Shown one piece after another: positions 40,197 to 50,492 of a stretch of 64,000 bases of DNA. The position numbers were made by a program, and so were the translations under genes. Positions within the stretch are counted from its first letter, which is position 1; the number at the start of each line of letters is the position of its first letter. The notes under the pieces are model-generated. The model did no database searches and had not been told where the DNA came from. It saw nothing but the letters and a program-made list of their open reading frames with translations. The stretch comes from Sedimentibacter sp. SX930 (GTDB lineage Bacteria > Bacillota > Bacilli > Lactobacillales > Aerococcaceae): the NCBI GenBank assembly GCA_002155105.1, contig MUZD01000001.1, positions 645,088-709,087 on the forward strand, written 5' to 3'.

Positions 40197-41282
40197 ATGA
40201 AAAGAGCAAGAAATTTTTCCGCTGGTCCAGCAATACTACCAGAATCAGTCTTAGAGAAAGTACAGAGTGAAATGCTATCCTACCGAGATAGTGGCATGTC
40301 AGTTATGGAGATGAGTCACCGCTCCTCCTTGTTCGAAGAGATCATTTCAGATGCAGAGCAATTATTAAGGGAATTGATGAATATCCCTGAAGGCTATAAA
40401 GTCTTGTTCTTGCAAGGTGGCGCAAGCCTGCAGTTCTCCATGATTCCGATGAATCTTGGAAAAGGCGGCAAAGTCGGTTACATCAACTCCGGATCATGGG
40501 CTAAAAAAGCCATCTCTGAAGCTAAAATCTTAAAAGTACCGAATATGGAAGTATTGGCTAGTTCCGAAGAGGATAATTTCACTTACATTCCTGAAATTCC
40601 GGAAACAGACGAAGCCTACGATTACATCCACATCACAACAAACAACACAATTGAAGGTACAGCTTTCCAAACTATCCCTCGTTTCGTGAATGCACCGCTC
40701 GTTGCCGATATGTCTTCCAACATTTTGTCCAACCGTTACGATGTCAATGACTTCGGTTTGATCTATGCTGGCGCACAAAAAAATATCGGACCTGCAGGAT
40801 TGACGATCGTAATCGTGAAAGAAGATCTTATCCAGACCGAGAATAAATTGCCAAGCATGCTTGATTACCGTACACACATCAAAAATGATTCGTTATACAA
40901 TACACCACCAAGCTTCTCCATCTATGTAGCTAAATTAGTCTTCGAATGGTTGAAGGACTTGGGCGGCGTTGAAGCTATGGTGAAAATGAACGAAGAAAAA
41001 GCGGGCTTACTGTACCGCACAATCGAAGAATCAGACTTGTTCTCTTCTCCAGTTGCAGTCAATTCCCGTTCATTGACGAATATCCCATTCGTTACCGGAA
41101 ACAAAGACTTGGATGCGAAGTTCGTCAAAGAAGCTACAGCATTAGGCTTCCTTAACCTGAAAGGCCACCGTTCCGTAGGCGGCATGCGCGCAAGTATCTA
41201 CAATGCATTCCCGTATGAAGGCGTTAAGGAATTAACAGAATTTATGAAAGCTTTTGAAGCTAAGGAAGGGAAATTCAAATAA
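40197..41282 (+). CDS. serC: Phosphoserine aminotransferase
   Basis: This 361-residue PLP enzyme converts 3-phosphohydroxypyruvate and glutamate to phosphoserine. The N-terminus [15 protein letters not shown] and the PLP lysine in [13 protein letters not shown] are typical; [14 protein letters not shown] binds phosphate. GGGGGAGA precedes the ATG. It overlaps serA by one base. The reactant comes from glycolytic 3-phosphoglycerate, made by the adjacent cluster. Confidence 0.97.
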   Translation: MKRARNFSAGPAILPESVLEKVQSEMLSYRDSGMSVMEMSHRSSLFEEIISDAEQLLRELMNIPEGYKVLFLQGGASLQFSMIPMNLGKGGKVGYINSGSWAKKAISEAKILKVPNMEVLASSEEDNFTYIPEIPETDEAYDYIHITTNNTIEGTAFQTIPRFVNAPLVADMSSNILSNRYDVNDFGLIYAGAQKNIGPAGLTIVIVKEDLIQTENKLPSMLDYRTHIKNDSLYNTPPSFSIYVAKLVFEWLKDLGGVEAMVKMNEEKAGLLYRTIEESDLFSSPVAVNSRSLTNIPFVTGNKDLDAKFVKEATALGFLNLKGHRSVGGMRASIYNAFPYEGVKELTEFMKAFEAKEGKFK

Positions 41283-42451
41283 TGTTTGAGATTAAAACTT
41301 ACAACGCGATTGCCCCAGAAGGCTTAAATTTATTGAATGCAGATCAATTCGCCCTTAACACAGGCGCAAATCCTGACGGCATCATCCTGCGCAGCGAAAA
41401 ACTGCATGGCATGGAATTCCCTGAAAGCTTGAAAGCCATCGCTCGTGCCGGCGCCGGCGTCAACAACGTACCCGTTGAAGAATGTTCCGAAGCAGGCGTG
41501 GTTGTCTTCAACACACCTGGTGCGAATGCCAATGCTGTTAAAGAGCTTGTTTTGGCTGCTATGATCATGGCTGCCCGTCCGATCAAAGAAGGAATGGAAT
41601 GGGTCCAAACATTAAGCGGTGACGATGTCGAGAAGCAAGTCGAAAAAGGCAAAAGCCAATTCGCGGGGACAGAAATCTCCGGAAAAACATTGGGTGTCAT
41701 CGGCTTGGGCGCTATCGGCGCGATGCTGGCCAATGACGGCTTCCGTTTAGGCATGGAAGTCATCGGTTATGACCCATATGTTTCCGTGGAAACAGCATGG
41801 AACATCAACCGTCGTGTCCAAAAAGCTGCTTCGATTGCTGAAGTGTTGGAAAAAGCGGATTACATTTCCATTCACGTACCAGTCAATGACGAAACAAAAG
41901 GCATGGTTGACGCAGCCTTCCTGGCTCAAATGAAAGACAACGCTGTTCTTTTGAACTTTGCCCGCGGCGAATTGGTCAACACAGCTGATATGCTGGCAGC
42001 ATTGAAAGAAAAGAGCATCCGCAAATACGTAACGGATTTCGCTGACGAAGCCTTGCTTCACAACGATGCTATCATTGTAATGCCTCACTTGGGAGCTTCT
42101 ACGGAAGAAGCTGAAGTGAACTGCGCAATCATGGCAGCCCAAACGTTGAAATACTTCTTGGAAACAGGGAACATCGTGAATTCCGTGAACTTCCCTGGAG
42201 TCGATATTGCGATGCACTCACCAATCCGTTTGACGATCATCAACAAGAACATCCCGAATATGGTCGGCCAAATTTCTTCCGGTTTGGCTAAATACTTCAT
42301 CAACATCGAAGATATCCTGAACCGCAGCCGCGGCAACTATGCCTACACTGTCATCGATATCGCCGAAACAGATCAAGCAATACTGGATGAAGTCGTTGAA
42401 AATTTCAAAAAAATCGACGGCATCGTAAACGTCCGCATCATCAGAAGATAA
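41282..42451 (+). CDS. serA: D-3-phosphoglycerate dehydrogenase with short ACT domain
   Basis: This 389-residue enzyme catalyses the first step of serine synthesis. The NAD-binding GLGAIGAMLANDG and the catalytic Arg (NFARGELV), Glu (DFADEAL) and His (MPHLGASTEEAE) are present. A regulatory ACT domain spans about residues 315-389. The domain order lacks the ASB insertion of longer Bacillus enzymes. It forms a two-gene operon with serC. No phosphoserine phosphatase gene is in the window. Confidence 0.96.
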   Translation: MFEIKTYNAIAPEGLNLLNADQFALNTGANPDGIILRSEKLHGMEFPESLKAIARAGAGVNNVPVEECSEAGVVVFNTPGANANAVKELVLAAMIMAARPIKEGMEWVQTLSGDDVEKQVEKGKSQFAGTEISGKTLGVIGLGAIGAMLANDGFRLGMEVIGYDPYVSVETAWNINRRVQKAASIAEVLEKADYISIHVPVNDETKGMVDAAFLAQMKDNAVLLNFARGELVNTADMLAALKEKSIRKYVTDFADEALLHNDAIIVMPHLGASTEEAEVNCAIMAAQTLKYFLETGNIVNSVNFPGVDIAMHSPIRLTIINKNIPNMVGQISSGLAKYFINIEDILNRSRGNYAYTVIDIAETDQAILDEVVENFKKIDGIVNVRIIRR

Positions 42452-42770
42452 GAGTGTGATGATTCGCGGGAGGGGATGAGCACTAAGAGGACTAACCCAA
42501 AGAGGACGCTTTTTGTCCTTGTGTGTTAGTCAGCTTAGGCGGAATCCCCTGCGAATCAGAACACGTTTCAAAAAGAGTGTGATGGATCCCGGGTCAGAAA
42601 TCGAGCACTACGAGGACTAACACAAAGTGGACGCTTTATGTCCGTGTGTGGTAGTCAGCTTAGGCACAGATTTCTGGGATCCAGAACACGTTTAAAGAGT
42701 GCGAAAGCGTTCGGACTGTCAACTCCAGTGGAGGTGAGCGGGTCCGGGCGCTTTTCTTTTCGGAAATTGC
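42452..42770 (+). repeat. Tandem structured repeat (two full units of about 123 bases plus a third hairpin)
   Basis: Units start with GAGTGTGATG at 42452 and 42575, and a third start, GAGTGCG, lies at 42697. Units 1 and 2 end with AGAACACGTTT. Each unit is a long hairpin: a variable outer stem, then a nearly identical core (GAGCACTA, GAGGACTAAC, a GGAC/GTCC tip, TTAGTCAGCTTAGGC). The outer stem is GATTCGC-GGG-AGGGGAT with ATCCCCT-GCGAATC in unit 1. In unit 2 it is TGGATCCC-GGGT-CAGAAATC with GATTTCTG-GGATCCA. The third hairpin (AAAGCG...CGCTTT) ends in TTTTCTTTTC and may be the serA terminator. Confidence 0.9.
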
Positions 42771-42834
42771 TAGCAAAACCCTATAGTTTGTGCTAAAGTT
42801 AGTAGTAGAAAATTATTATAGGGAGGTCCATCCT

Positions 42835-43074
42835 TTGTCATTATACGATGTACTATTAACGGCCCTGTTGGTTGTTTCTGTGCTGTTGATCATTGTTGTG
42901 CTGATGCAGCCATCAAAAACAAATGCAGCCAGCACACTTACAGGTGGAGCGGAGCAATTATTCGGCAAACAAAAGGCAAGAGGCTTTGAAGCGGTATTGC
43001 GTCAGATCACAGTCGTTCTGGGAGCATTGTTCATCCTGATCGCCTTGGCTTTAACCTATCTATCCTCAAATTAA
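42835..43074 (+). CDS. secG: Preprotein translocase subunit SecG
   Basis: This 79-residue protein with two membrane helices assists SecYEG translocation. The conserved loop VVLMQPSKTNAASTLTGGAEQLFGKQKARGFE lies between them (shown here only as its start and end: VLMQPSK and GGAEQLFGKQKARG). TTG 42835 is the start, with GGGAGG 8 bases upstream, giving MSLYDVLLT; an upstream in-frame start at 42790 is unlikely. The secG-esterase-rnr-smpB order is conserved in Bacilli. Confidence 0.93.
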   Translation: MSLYDVLLTALLVVSVLLIIVVLMQPSKTNAASTLTGGAEQLFGKQKARGFEAVLRQITVVLGALFILIALALTYLSSN

Positions 43075-43083
43075 CTATTGCAG

Positions 43084-43118
43084 GCAGAAACCACATTACC
43101 GGGTTCTGCTTTTTTTTC
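43084..43118 (+). terminator. Rho-independent terminator of secG
   Basis: GCAGAA-A-CC (43084-43092) pairs with GG-G-TTCTGC (43101-43109), followed by nine T. Confidence 0.9.
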
Positions 43119-43255
43119 GCCTGAAAAGGATGCTCGCCTAAACTAGGCGACACAGCTTATGAATTGCTGAAAAATTTCGTCCGCAAATATCTGATATATT
43201 AGGAAAAAAGCTGTAAATACAGTAAAATGAAGATGAACGAGTTGGGAGGAATTTT

Positions 43256-44014
43256 ATGAAAGCAATCAATTTACCAGAACCCTTTTTCTTCGAAGCTGGC
43301 CCGCGCGCCGTCCTTTTGCTGCATGCCTACACCGGCAGCGCAAATGATGTGCGTTTGTTGGGACGCTTTTTGGAACGGAACGGGTATACTGTATATGCAC
43401 CGAATTTTACGGGGCATGCGACCGGCCGTTTTGAGGACATTCTTGATTTGGGAGGCCCGGATGCCTGGTTCGCTGATGCCATGCGCGCAAAAGATGAACT
43501 GATGGAAAAGGGCTACGATCAGCTTGCCGTATTCGGGTTGTCAATGGGCGGCATTATGGCGACAAGGGCCATCGAAACGGGAGGCTTCATCGGTGGAGGC
43601 TCCTTCAACTCACCAATCATCAGCTTTGGGGAATCGCGGGTGCCGATCAGTTTTATGCATTTCGCCAAGCTTTCGAAGAAGAAACTCGGCATGGCAAATC
43701 TGGAAATCGAACACGAACTGGCGTTGATGAAGCCCAAATTGAATGCCCAGCTTGCCCAAATTGATGCCTTTACGGAACTGATTAAGGCGAATCTGGCCGA
43801 CATCACCGTTCCCTATTACATCGCGCAGTCCGGCAAGGATGAAATGATCAGCGCCGACTGCGGGAAGTTGTTGGCGGATAGCCTCGTGGATGCTGAAGTG
43901 GATTATCATTTTTTCCCGGAAGCAACGCATGTCATCACCGTTGGGAAAGACAGAAACATATTTGAAGAAACAGTATTGGCATTTTTGAACCGACTAAATT
44001 GGAATGAGGGATAA
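43256..44014 (+). CDS. Carboxylesterase, alpha/beta hydrolase (Est30 type)
   Basis: This 252-residue cytosolic esterase has the nucleophile Ser96 in GLSMGG, the oxyanion region LLHAYTG and the catalytic His in THVITVGKD near residue 223. Family members such as Geobacillus Est30 hydrolyse short-chain esters; the natural substrate is unknown. Two bases separate it from rnr, so the two are co-transcribed, as in many Firmicutes. Confidence 0.93.
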   Translation: MKAINLPEPFFFEAGPRAVLLLHAYTGSANDVRLLGRFLERNGYTVYAPNFTGHATGRFEDILDLGGPDAWFADAMRAKDELMEKGYDQLAVFGLSMGGIMATRAIETGGFIGGGSFNSPIISFGESRVPISFMHFAKLSKKKLGMANLEIEHELALMKPKLNAQLAQIDAFTELIKANLADITVPYYIAQSGKDEMISADCGKLLADSLVDAEVDYHFFPEATHVITVGKDRNIFEETVLAFLNRLNWNEG

Positions 44015-44016
44015 TT

Positions 44017-46383
44017 ATGAGAAAGATAGATCAGATCCAAATTGACGTTCTAGCCTATTTTCAGGAGCATGCCGGAAAGAGCATGACATTGAAGGAAGTA
44101 AGTGAAGCGTTGGGCTACACCGATTCCGAAGAATTCAAAGCATTGGTCAAAGTTTTTGCGCAATTGGAGGAAAGAGGTATCCTGTTGCTGAACAAGACCG
44201 GGCAATTCCGTCTGAAGGTGCAAGGCGCCACTTTGACGGGGACTTTCCGCAGCAACGACCGCGGATTCGGCTTTGTGACGGTCGATCCGAACGAAAGTGA
44301 CCTCTTTGTCCCGCGCGGCAAAACAGGCAGCGCGATGGACGGCGATACGGTCGAGTTGAAGATCACCCGAGAAGCGGAGCCTTGGAATGACAAAGGAGTC
44401 GAAGCTGAAGTAACGGCTGTTTTGACGCGCAAATCGAATCAAGTCGTCGGCGAATTTGTGCCTTACGATTCCGATCGCCGTGAAGAAACCGGCTTTTTGG
44501 GATTCGTTGTTCCGCGGGACACGAAAATCAACAGTATCGTTGTCTACATCAAACCGGAAGGCATACATCCGGTTGAAGGCAGTGTCTGTCTGGTGGAAAT
44601 AACCAGCTATCCGACACCGCAGAATCCGGTCAAAATGGAAGGACTGGTCACGAAAGAAATCGGCCATAAGGATGCACCAGGCGTTGATATCCTGGCTATC
44701 CTTTATAAATTCGGCATTCCTTCTGAATTCCCTGAAGATGTGTTGGCCCAGGCTGAAAGCATTCCATTGGAGATTCCAGCCGAGGCGTTGGAAGGCAGAC
44801 GAGATCTGCGTTCGGAACAAATCGTCACAATCGACGGGGCCGATGCCAAAGACTTGGATGATGCGATTTCCTTGAAGAAACTCGAAAATGGCAATTATCT
44901 GTTGGGCGTGCACATCGCGGATGTTTCGTATTATGTGACTGAGAATTCCCCAATCGATCGCGAAGCCTATGAACGCGGCACCAGTGTCTATTTGACGGAC
45001 CGTGTCGTGCCGATGTTGCCTCAGAAATTATCCAACGGCATCTGTTCCTTGTTGCCGCATGAAGACCGTTTGACGATGTCTTGTGAAATGGAATTGGATG
45101 CGGATGGGGAAGTGGTCGCCTATGATATTTTCCCGAGCATCATCGAGTCCAAACAACGGATGACCTATTCCGATGTCAATGCGATTTTGACTGACCACGA
45201 CAAGAAGCTGCGCGAAAAATACAGCGATTTTGTGCCGATGTTCGAAGAAATGGGCATCCTTCATGAGATCCTCCTGAAGAAACGTCAAAAACGCGGCGCC
45301 ATCGATTTCGAATCCGATGAAGCGAAAATCATCGTGGACGAAAATGGCCACCCGTTGGACATCTATGTGACGGATCGCGGTGTCGGCGAGCGCCTCATCG
45401 AGTCCTTCATGTTGAGCGCGAATGAAACGATCGCCCATCATTTCACGAAGGCGAATTTGCCGTTCATCTACCGGATCCACGATCAACCGGACCCAACCAA
45501 AATGATGCGCTTCCTGGAATTCGTGACGACTTTCGGAATTCTGGTGAGCGGAACGCATGAAAACGTCAAGCCTAAGCAACTGCAGGCCGTTTTGGCGAAA
45601 GTCAAGGATGAACCATACGAAGCTGTTGTTTCGACCACGCTGTTGCGCAGCATGCAGCAAGCAAAATATGATGCAGTACCGGTCGGCCACTATGGCTTGG
45701 CTGCGAAAGATTATACCCATTTCACTTCACCGATCAGAAGGTACCCCGACTTGATCGTCCACCGCCTGATCCGCACGTATGGAAAAGGCATTGTTGAGCC
45801 AAAGGTGGTTGAAAAATGGAAAGGGCAATTGCCTGATATCGCCGTTCAGAGTTCGCAGATGGAACGCCGCTCGGTTGATGCGGAACGCGAAACCGAATCG
45901 CTCAAGAAGGCAGAGTTCATGATGGACAAAGTCGGCCAAGAGTTCGAAGGCGTCATCAGTTCCGTCACGAAATTCGGCATCTTTGTACAGTTGCCTAACA
46001 CGGTGGAAGGCCTCGTGCATATCTCGAAAATGACTGAAGATTATTTCAACTACATCGAAAGCCATCTGCTTTTGATGGGCGAACGAACCGGCGTCATTTA
46101 CCGTATCGGCCAAAAAGTCAAAATCAAAGTAGAAAAATCCGATCCTGTCACGCGTGAAATCGACTTCTCACTTGTCATCGACAAGGAAAAGGCCCAGAGC
46201 CAGAGCGACCTGGATCTGGTCAAACAGATCCGTTCGAAGATTCCGAAGGGCAAAAAACGGAATCCTCGGCAATCCGAGCGCGACAGCGGACAGCGCAAAA
46301 AGACCGAAAAAGGAAAAGAGCCGTTCTATTCCCGTCCAGGCAAAAAAGCCAAAGGGAAAAAAGAACGAGGCAAAAAGAAGTAA
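44017..46383 (+). CDS. rnr: Ribonuclease R
   Basis: This 788-residue 3'-5' exoribonuclease degrades structured RNA and, with SmpB-tmRNA, non-stop mRNAs. An N-terminal helix-turn-helix-like domain covers residues 1-65, then a cold-shock domain (GTFRSNDRGFGFVTVDP). The RNB catalytic domain has the acidic cluster in TIDGADAKDLDDAI, and an S1 domain (FEGVISSVTKFGIFVQLP) follows. The tail after about residue 735 is very lysine-rich, as usual. SmpB, its partner in trans-translation, is the next gene. Confidence 0.97.
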   Translation: MRKIDQIQIDVLAYFQEHAGKSMTLKEVSEALGYTDSEEFKALVKVFAQLEERGILLLNKTGQFRLKVQGATLTGTFRSNDRGFGFVTVDPNESDLFVPRGKTGSAMDGDTVELKITREAEPWNDKGVEAEVTAVLTRKSNQVVGEFVPYDSDRREETGFLGFVVPRDTKINSIVVYIKPEGIHPVEGSVCLVEITSYPTPQNPVKMEGLVTKEIGHKDAPGVDILAILYKFGIPSEFPEDVLAQAESIPLEIPAEALEGRRDLRSEQIVTIDGADAKDLDDAISLKKLENGNYLLGVHIADVSYYVTENSPIDREAYERGTSVYLTDRVVPMLPQKLSNGICSLLPHEDRLTMSCEMELDADGEVVAYDIFPSIIESKQRMTYSDVNAILTDHDKKLREKYSDFVPMFEEMGILHEILLKKRQKRGAIDFESDEAKIIVDENGHPLDIYVTDRGVGERLIESFMLSANETIAHHFTKANLPFIYRIHDQPDPTKMMRFLEFVTTFGILVSGTHENVKPKQLQAVLAKVKDEPYEAVVSTTLLRSMQQAKYDAVPVGHYGLAAKDYTHFTSPIRRYPDLIVHRLIRTYGKGIVEPKVVEKWKGQLPDIAVQSSQMERRSVDAERETESLKKAEFMMDKVGQEFEGVISSVTKFGIFVQLPNTVEGLVHISKMTEDYFNYIESHLLLMGERTGVIYRIGQKVKIKVEKSDPVTREIDFSLVIDKEKAQSQSDLDLVKQIRSKIPKGKKRNPRQSERDSGQRKKTEKGKEPFYSRPGKKAKGKKERGKKK

Positions 46384-46408
46384 GCTAACGAAATGAAGGT
46401 GCCGGACT

Positions 46409-46867
46409 ATGCCAAAAGGCGAAGGAAAAGTTTTAGCGCAGAACAGAAAAGCAAGCCATGATTACATCATCCTCGACACGATAGAAGCCGGTATGGTGCT
46501 GACGGGAACGGAAATCAAATCCGTCCGCAAAGCGAAAATCAACCTGAAGGACGGCTACGCAAGCATCCGGAACGGGGAAGTATTTCTTCAGAATGTGCAC
46601 ATCAGCCCGTTCGAACAGGGGAATATCTTCAACCATGATCCGCTGCGCACAAGGAAATTATTGCTGCACAAGAAGCAGATCAAGTACTTGATCGAGGAGA
46701 CGAAGACGACCGGTGTTACGCTGGTGCCGTTGAGGGTCTACCTCAAGAATGGTGTCGCAAAAGTGCTCATCGGACTCGCAAAAGGGAAGAAGAGCTATGA
46801 CAAGCGTGACGCATTGAAGCAAAAGGATATGAAACGCGAAATCGACAGAGCGATGAAAGAAAGATAA
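46409..46867 (+). CDS. smpB: SsrA-binding protein SmpB
   Basis: This 152-residue OB-fold protein binds tmRNA and brings it to stalled ribosomes. The conserved [25 protein letters not shown] region is present (shortened: [14 protein letters not shown]), as is the C-terminal basic tail [19 protein letters not shown] that enters the mRNA channel. It follows rnr by 25 bases; the tmRNA gene lies 8 kb downstream on the other strand. Confidence 0.97.
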   Translation: MPKGEGKVLAQNRKASHDYIILDTIEAGMVLTGTEIKSVRKAKINLKDGYASIRNGEVFLQNVHISPFEQGNIFNHDPLRTRKLLLHKKQIKYLIEETKTTGVTLVPLRVYLKNGVAKVLIGLAKGKKSYDKRDALKQKDMKREIDRAMKER

Positions 46868-46884
46868 GCATAAATGTGAATAAC

Positions 46885-46924
46885 GAACGCGCCCGCATTC
46901 CTGATGGAATGCAGGCGCGTTTTT
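46885..46924 (+). terminator. Rho-independent terminator of secG-rnr-smpB region
   Basis: AACGCGCC-c-GCATTCC (46885-46900) pairs with GGAATGC-a-GGCGCGTT (46905-46920), followed by T residues. Confidence 0.95.
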
Positions 46925-46963
46925 TACGGTTTGAGCGTCTGTATGGCGGTAGGATAACGCCAG

Positions 46964-47095
46964 CTCCGGCGAAGCCAGGATTCGTCGGAGGAGAGCGACG
47001 GAATCCAGTGCTCAACTTCGACGAGGCAGGCTTCGCCGGAGGAGAGCTGTGGAATCAAGTGCTCAACTCCGATGAGGTAAGCCTCGCCGGAGTTG
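46964..47095. repeat. Hairpin array C of the CTCCG...CGGAG family
   Basis: Three hairpins are present. CTCCGGCGAA pairs with TTCGTCGGAG (46964-46990). CTTCGACGAGG faces CTTCGCCGGAG (47015-47042). CAACTCCGATGAGG pairs with CCTCGCCGGAGTTG (47064-47095). The spacer between them repeats as GGAATCMAGTGCTCAACT. It lies right after the smpB terminator. Confidence 0.85.
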
Positions 47096-47310
47096 GCACA
47101 CGCTCCGGGTGGCCCAAGCCCCCCGGACAGGTACACTATCTAAATTGTGACCAATTGTGTAATTTTTGTATCTTGTCTATCATTTTTTTTTAATTCAAGC
47201 TATGATAGAAGTAATCATCTTGTCAGGAAAATTAAGATAATCCTGTGAGCAACGTTTGCTTTGCGGGGTTCCGTTCTGAGTGAATTGAAAAAAGTAGGGG
47301 TGTAATTGTA

Positions 47311-49296
47311 ATGATAACGAAAGACAAGTATCTTCGATTGCTGGCAAAAGAATATCCGACAGCAGCAAAAACTGTAACCGAAATCATCAACTTGGAAGCC
47401 ATCATGAACTTGCCGAAAGCAACTGAGCACTTCATCAGCGATCTGCATGGGGAATACGATGCCTTGCAGCATGTACTCAGGAACGGATCCGGGAACGTCA
47501 AAGAAAAGATCCGGGAGATTTTTCAAGGGAGATTGAGCACCCGCGAGATGAACCAGCTTGCGACGATCGTCTACTATCCGGAAGACAAAATCGATATGAT
47601 CGTGGACAGTTTGGACACCGAAGAGGAAATCAATGAATTTTACTCCTTGACCTTGCTGCGCATCACTGAACTTTGCGCGTTCACCGTTTCGAAATACACG
47701 CGCTCGAAAGTCAGAAAGGCGATCCCGGCCGATTATGCCTACATCATCGAGGAACTGCTTTTCAAAGACACAATCATGACGAACAAAGAGGATTATTACG
47801 AAAAGATCATCAAGACCGTCATATCCTTGGATCGCGCGACAGAGCTCATTTCTGCCATTTCGCATGTCATCCAACGACTGGTTGTCGATCACCTGCATGT
47901 TGTCGGGGACATTTACGACAGAGGACCCTTCCCTGGAAAAATCATCGACACCTTCATGGATGGCCACGAACTGGATATCCAATGGGGCAACCATGATGTC
48001 CTCTGGATGGGTGCCGCCAGCGGGTCAGCCGCCTGTATGGCCAATGTCATCCGCATCAGCGCCCGCTACAACAACTTGGAAATAATCGAGGACGCTTATG
48101 GGATCTCCTTGCGTCCGCTGATCACGTTCGCCGAAATGGTCTACAAGGAGGATCGCTACGATCCGTTCATGCCGAAAATCAACACCGAGGACGAAAGCAA
48201 GATCTTCCCGGAAGAAATCCGTCAGATCGCCAAAATGAACCAAGCCATTTCAATTATCCAGTTCAAACTCGAAGGGGAAATCATCAAACGCCATCCTGAA
48301 TTCGACATGGCTGATCGGATGGTGCTGGACTTCATCGACTACGAAAAAGGAACAGTGAAGTTGGATGGGAAAGAATATCCGATGCTGTGCGATTATTTCC
48401 CCACCGTGGATCCAGCCGATCCATACCGTTTGACCGAAGAGGAAATACTGGTAGTCGAAAGGCTCATGACCGGATTCCTGAATTCGGAAAGACTGCAGAA
48501 ACATGTCCAGTTCCTTTTCAGCAAAGGCAGCATGTATTTGAGCTACAATGACAATCTGTTGTTCCACGGTTGCGTGCCGCTGAATCCGGACGGCAGCTTC
48601 ATGGAGATGGCAATCGCTAACGTCAAGTATAGCGGCAAAGCCCTCCTGGACAAATACGAAGAAGTGCTGCGCAGAGGCTATCTGAACCGCGAAGCAACGA
48701 AACACAACATCCGTAGCTTGGATCTGATCTGGTATTTGTGGGAGGGTAAAGCTTCGTCCTTGTTCGGCAAGGATAAGATGACGACATTCGAGCGCCTTTA
48801 CGTCGCCGACAAAGAAACCCATGTCGAGAAGAAAAACCTGTATTACGAGCAGCGCGACAATGTGGAACTGTCCTACAAAATACTGAAGGAATTCGGACTG
48901 GATCCGAAGAAAGGCCATATCATCAATGGCCACACGCCTGTCAAAGAGAAAATCGGTGAGAATCCGTTGAAGGCGGATGGCAAATTGATCGTCATCGACG
49001 GCGGCTTCTCGAAAGCCTACCAGAATACGACAGGGCTGGCCGGCTATACGCTGCTGTACAACTCCTTCGGGATGCAGCTGGTTTCGCATCAGCCGTTCAC
49101 CTCCCGTCAGGATGCCATCGAAAATGAAAAGGATATTGTTTCGACCCGACGCATCGTCGACAAGGAATTGGAACGCAAAACGGTAAGGCAGACGGATGTC
49201 GGCAAGAAGCTGACCCAACAAGTCATTGATCTGCAGCAGCTGCTGCGCGCCTACAAATCCGGTGAAATCGTCGAAGATCTGCTCAGCGACAAATAG
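47311..49296 (+). CDS. fbp: Fructose-1,6-bisphosphatase, class 3
   Basis: This 661-residue gluconeogenic phosphatase of the Firmicutes type belongs to the calcineurin-like metallophosphatases. The metal motifs are [10 protein letters not shown] near residue 43, [20 protein letters not shown] and NGHTPVKE. Length is normal for the class (640-670). It hydrolyses fructose-1,6-bisphosphate, the effector sensed by CggR, so it is functionally linked to the glycolytic cluster. No other gluconeogenic gene is adjacent. Confidence 0.96.
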   Translation: MITKDKYLRLLAKEYPTAAKTVTEIINLEAIMNLPKATEHFISDLHGEYDALQHVLRNGSGNVKEKIREIFQGRLSTREMNQLATIVYYPEDKIDMIVDSLDTEEEINEFYSLTLLRITELCAFTVSKYTRSKVRKAIPADYAYIIEELLFKDTIMTNKEDYYEKIIKTVISLDRATELISAISHVIQRLVVDHLHVVGDIYDRGPFPGKIIDTFMDGHELDIQWGNHDVLWMGAASGSAACMANVIRISARYNNLEIIEDAYGISLRPLITFAEMVYKEDRYDPFMPKINTEDESKIFPEEIRQIAKMNQAISIIQFKLEGEIIKRHPEFDMADRMVLDFIDYEKGTVKLDGKEYPMLCDYFPTVDPADPYRLTEEEILVVERLMTGFLNSERLQKHVQFLFSKGSMYLSYNDNLLFHGCVPLNPDGSFMEMAIANVKYSGKALLDKYEEVLRRGYLNREATKHNIRSLDLIWYLWEGKASSLFGKDKMTTFERLYVADKETHVEKKNLYYEQRDNVELSYKILKEFGLDPKKGHIINGHTPVKEKIGENPLKADGKLIVIDGGFSKAYQNTTGLAGYTLLYNSFGMQLVSHQPFTSRQDAIENEKDIVSTRRIVDKELERKTVRQTDVGKKLTQQVIDLQQLLRAYKSGEIVEDLLSDK

Positions 49297-49396
49297 TTGC
49301 ATGAAAATAGATGCAATCAGCCGCCGGAATTGTTAAGATAAGAGAAGGAAAGCAAGTATCCTAATGCGAAAGTAGCTTGAGAGAGGCGGGTTAACC

Positions 49397-50149
49397 TTGA
49401 AAAAGGGAGTAACGTTTTATTTTATGCGACACGGAGAAACTTATCTGAATAAATACAATCGGATGCAAGGCTGGTCCGACACACCACTGACGCCCAGAGG
49501 CAGACGCGACGTCATGAGAAGCGGAGCAGGCTTGGGCGATGTCAAGTTCGATGCGGTCTACTGCAGCGACTTGAGAAGGACATTTGAAACAGCACAGATC
49601 ATTTTGAAGGAAAACCAGCATGCCGACCATTTGAAAGTGGTCGCCATGCCCGAATTCAGGGAGATTTTCTTTGGCTCTTTTGAAGGGCTGGATGCGAGCG
49701 AAACCTGGGGGAACCTGAATAAATTCCTCGGAAGCGCGGATGGTGAGCCGAATTATGAAGCCCACCGCTCCGTCATCGAAGAATTGAACGGATTGAAGGA
49801 AATGGATCCTTACCACGAAGCGGAAGATTACATGACTTTCTGGCTGCGCGTCGAACGAGGCTTGATCAAGCTGATCAGCGAGCACCGCGATTCCGAAAGA
49901 AACATTCTGATCGTTTCCCACGGGATGACGATCCGCAACATGATCCATGCCGTCATTCCTGATTTCTCGATCGACCGCCATCTGGATAATGCCAGCATTT
50001 CGGTCGTCCGCTATGAGGATGGCTTCTATCACTTGGATCTCTACAACGGCACCGATCATTTTGTCGATGACTTCACGCCTGGAGATGAGCAGGAACCGGA
50101 AGTCCATAAAGTGACTCCTGCCGATAAAGTCGAAGAGGACGTCAAATAA
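49397..50149 (+). CDS. Histidine phosphatase family protein (phosphoglycerate mutase-like)
   Basis: This 250-residue protein has the catalytic RHGE motif at residues 11-14 (FYFMRHGETYLN) and the second catalytic His in IVSHGMTIRNM. Members include broad phosphatases such as PhoE/YhfR types; gpmI already supplies mutase activity in this window, so a phosphatase role is more likely. The start is TTG 49397 with GAGAGGCGGG upstream. The C-terminal 20 residues are acidic and not part of the fold. Confidence 0.88.
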   Translation: MKKGVTFYFMRHGETYLNKYNRMQGWSDTPLTPRGRRDVMRSGAGLGDVKFDAVYCSDLRRTFETAQIILKENQHADHLKVVAMPEFREIFFGSFEGLDASETWGNLNKFLGSADGEPNYEAHRSVIEELNGLKEMDPYHEAEDYMTFWLRVERGLIKLISEHRDSERNILIVSHGMTIRNMIHAVIPDFSIDRHLDNASISVVRYEDGFYHLDLYNGTDHFVDDFTPGDEQEPEVHKVTPADKVEEDVK

Positions 50150-50161
50150 ATTAAAGTAGTG

Positions 50162-50197
50162 CCCTTGGAACAGACCCCTTTGTTTCCAAGGGTTTTT
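50162..50197 (+). terminator. Rho-independent terminator of the histidine phosphatase gene
   Basis: CCCTTGGAA (50162-50170) pairs with TTCCAAGGG (50184-50192), followed by TTTTT. Confidence 0.92.
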
Positions 50198-50260
50198 CTG
50201 TATCTAAAAGACAAAAACAATTAAAAATCACATCTTTTTTTCATTTTTTGGAAATATCAA

Positions 50261-50428
50261 TTGAAAATTCCGTCCAGATAGTCTAAAATTAACGTAATCC
50301 ACAATACTGTACGGGATACAGCGTGGCTAGAACGTCTTTAAATTAGCACAGAGAGGCTAACAAGGCATGTGAAACGATTAATGTAAACAACCGTTGAAAC
50401 ACGCCCAATAATAGGTGTGTTTTTTTTA
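50261..50428 (+). promoter_or_regulatory. Promoter and PyrR-type attenuator of carAB
   Basis: TTGAAA (50261-50266) and TAAAAT (50284-50289) are 17 bases apart. About 60 bases on, TTAGC-ACAGAGAG-GCTAA (50343-50360) followed by CAAGG matches the PyrR-binding loop of Bacillus pyr leaders (core CAGAGAGGCU). It is followed by a terminator hairpin, AACACGCC/GGTGTGTT, with eight T (50398-50428). High UMP with PyrR would favour termination. Confidence 0.88.
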
Positions 50429-50492
50429 CATTTTCCTATTTTTCATGCAAGTGAGGTACGTACCTTGTCAATCAGAAATCAGGAGGAACAAC

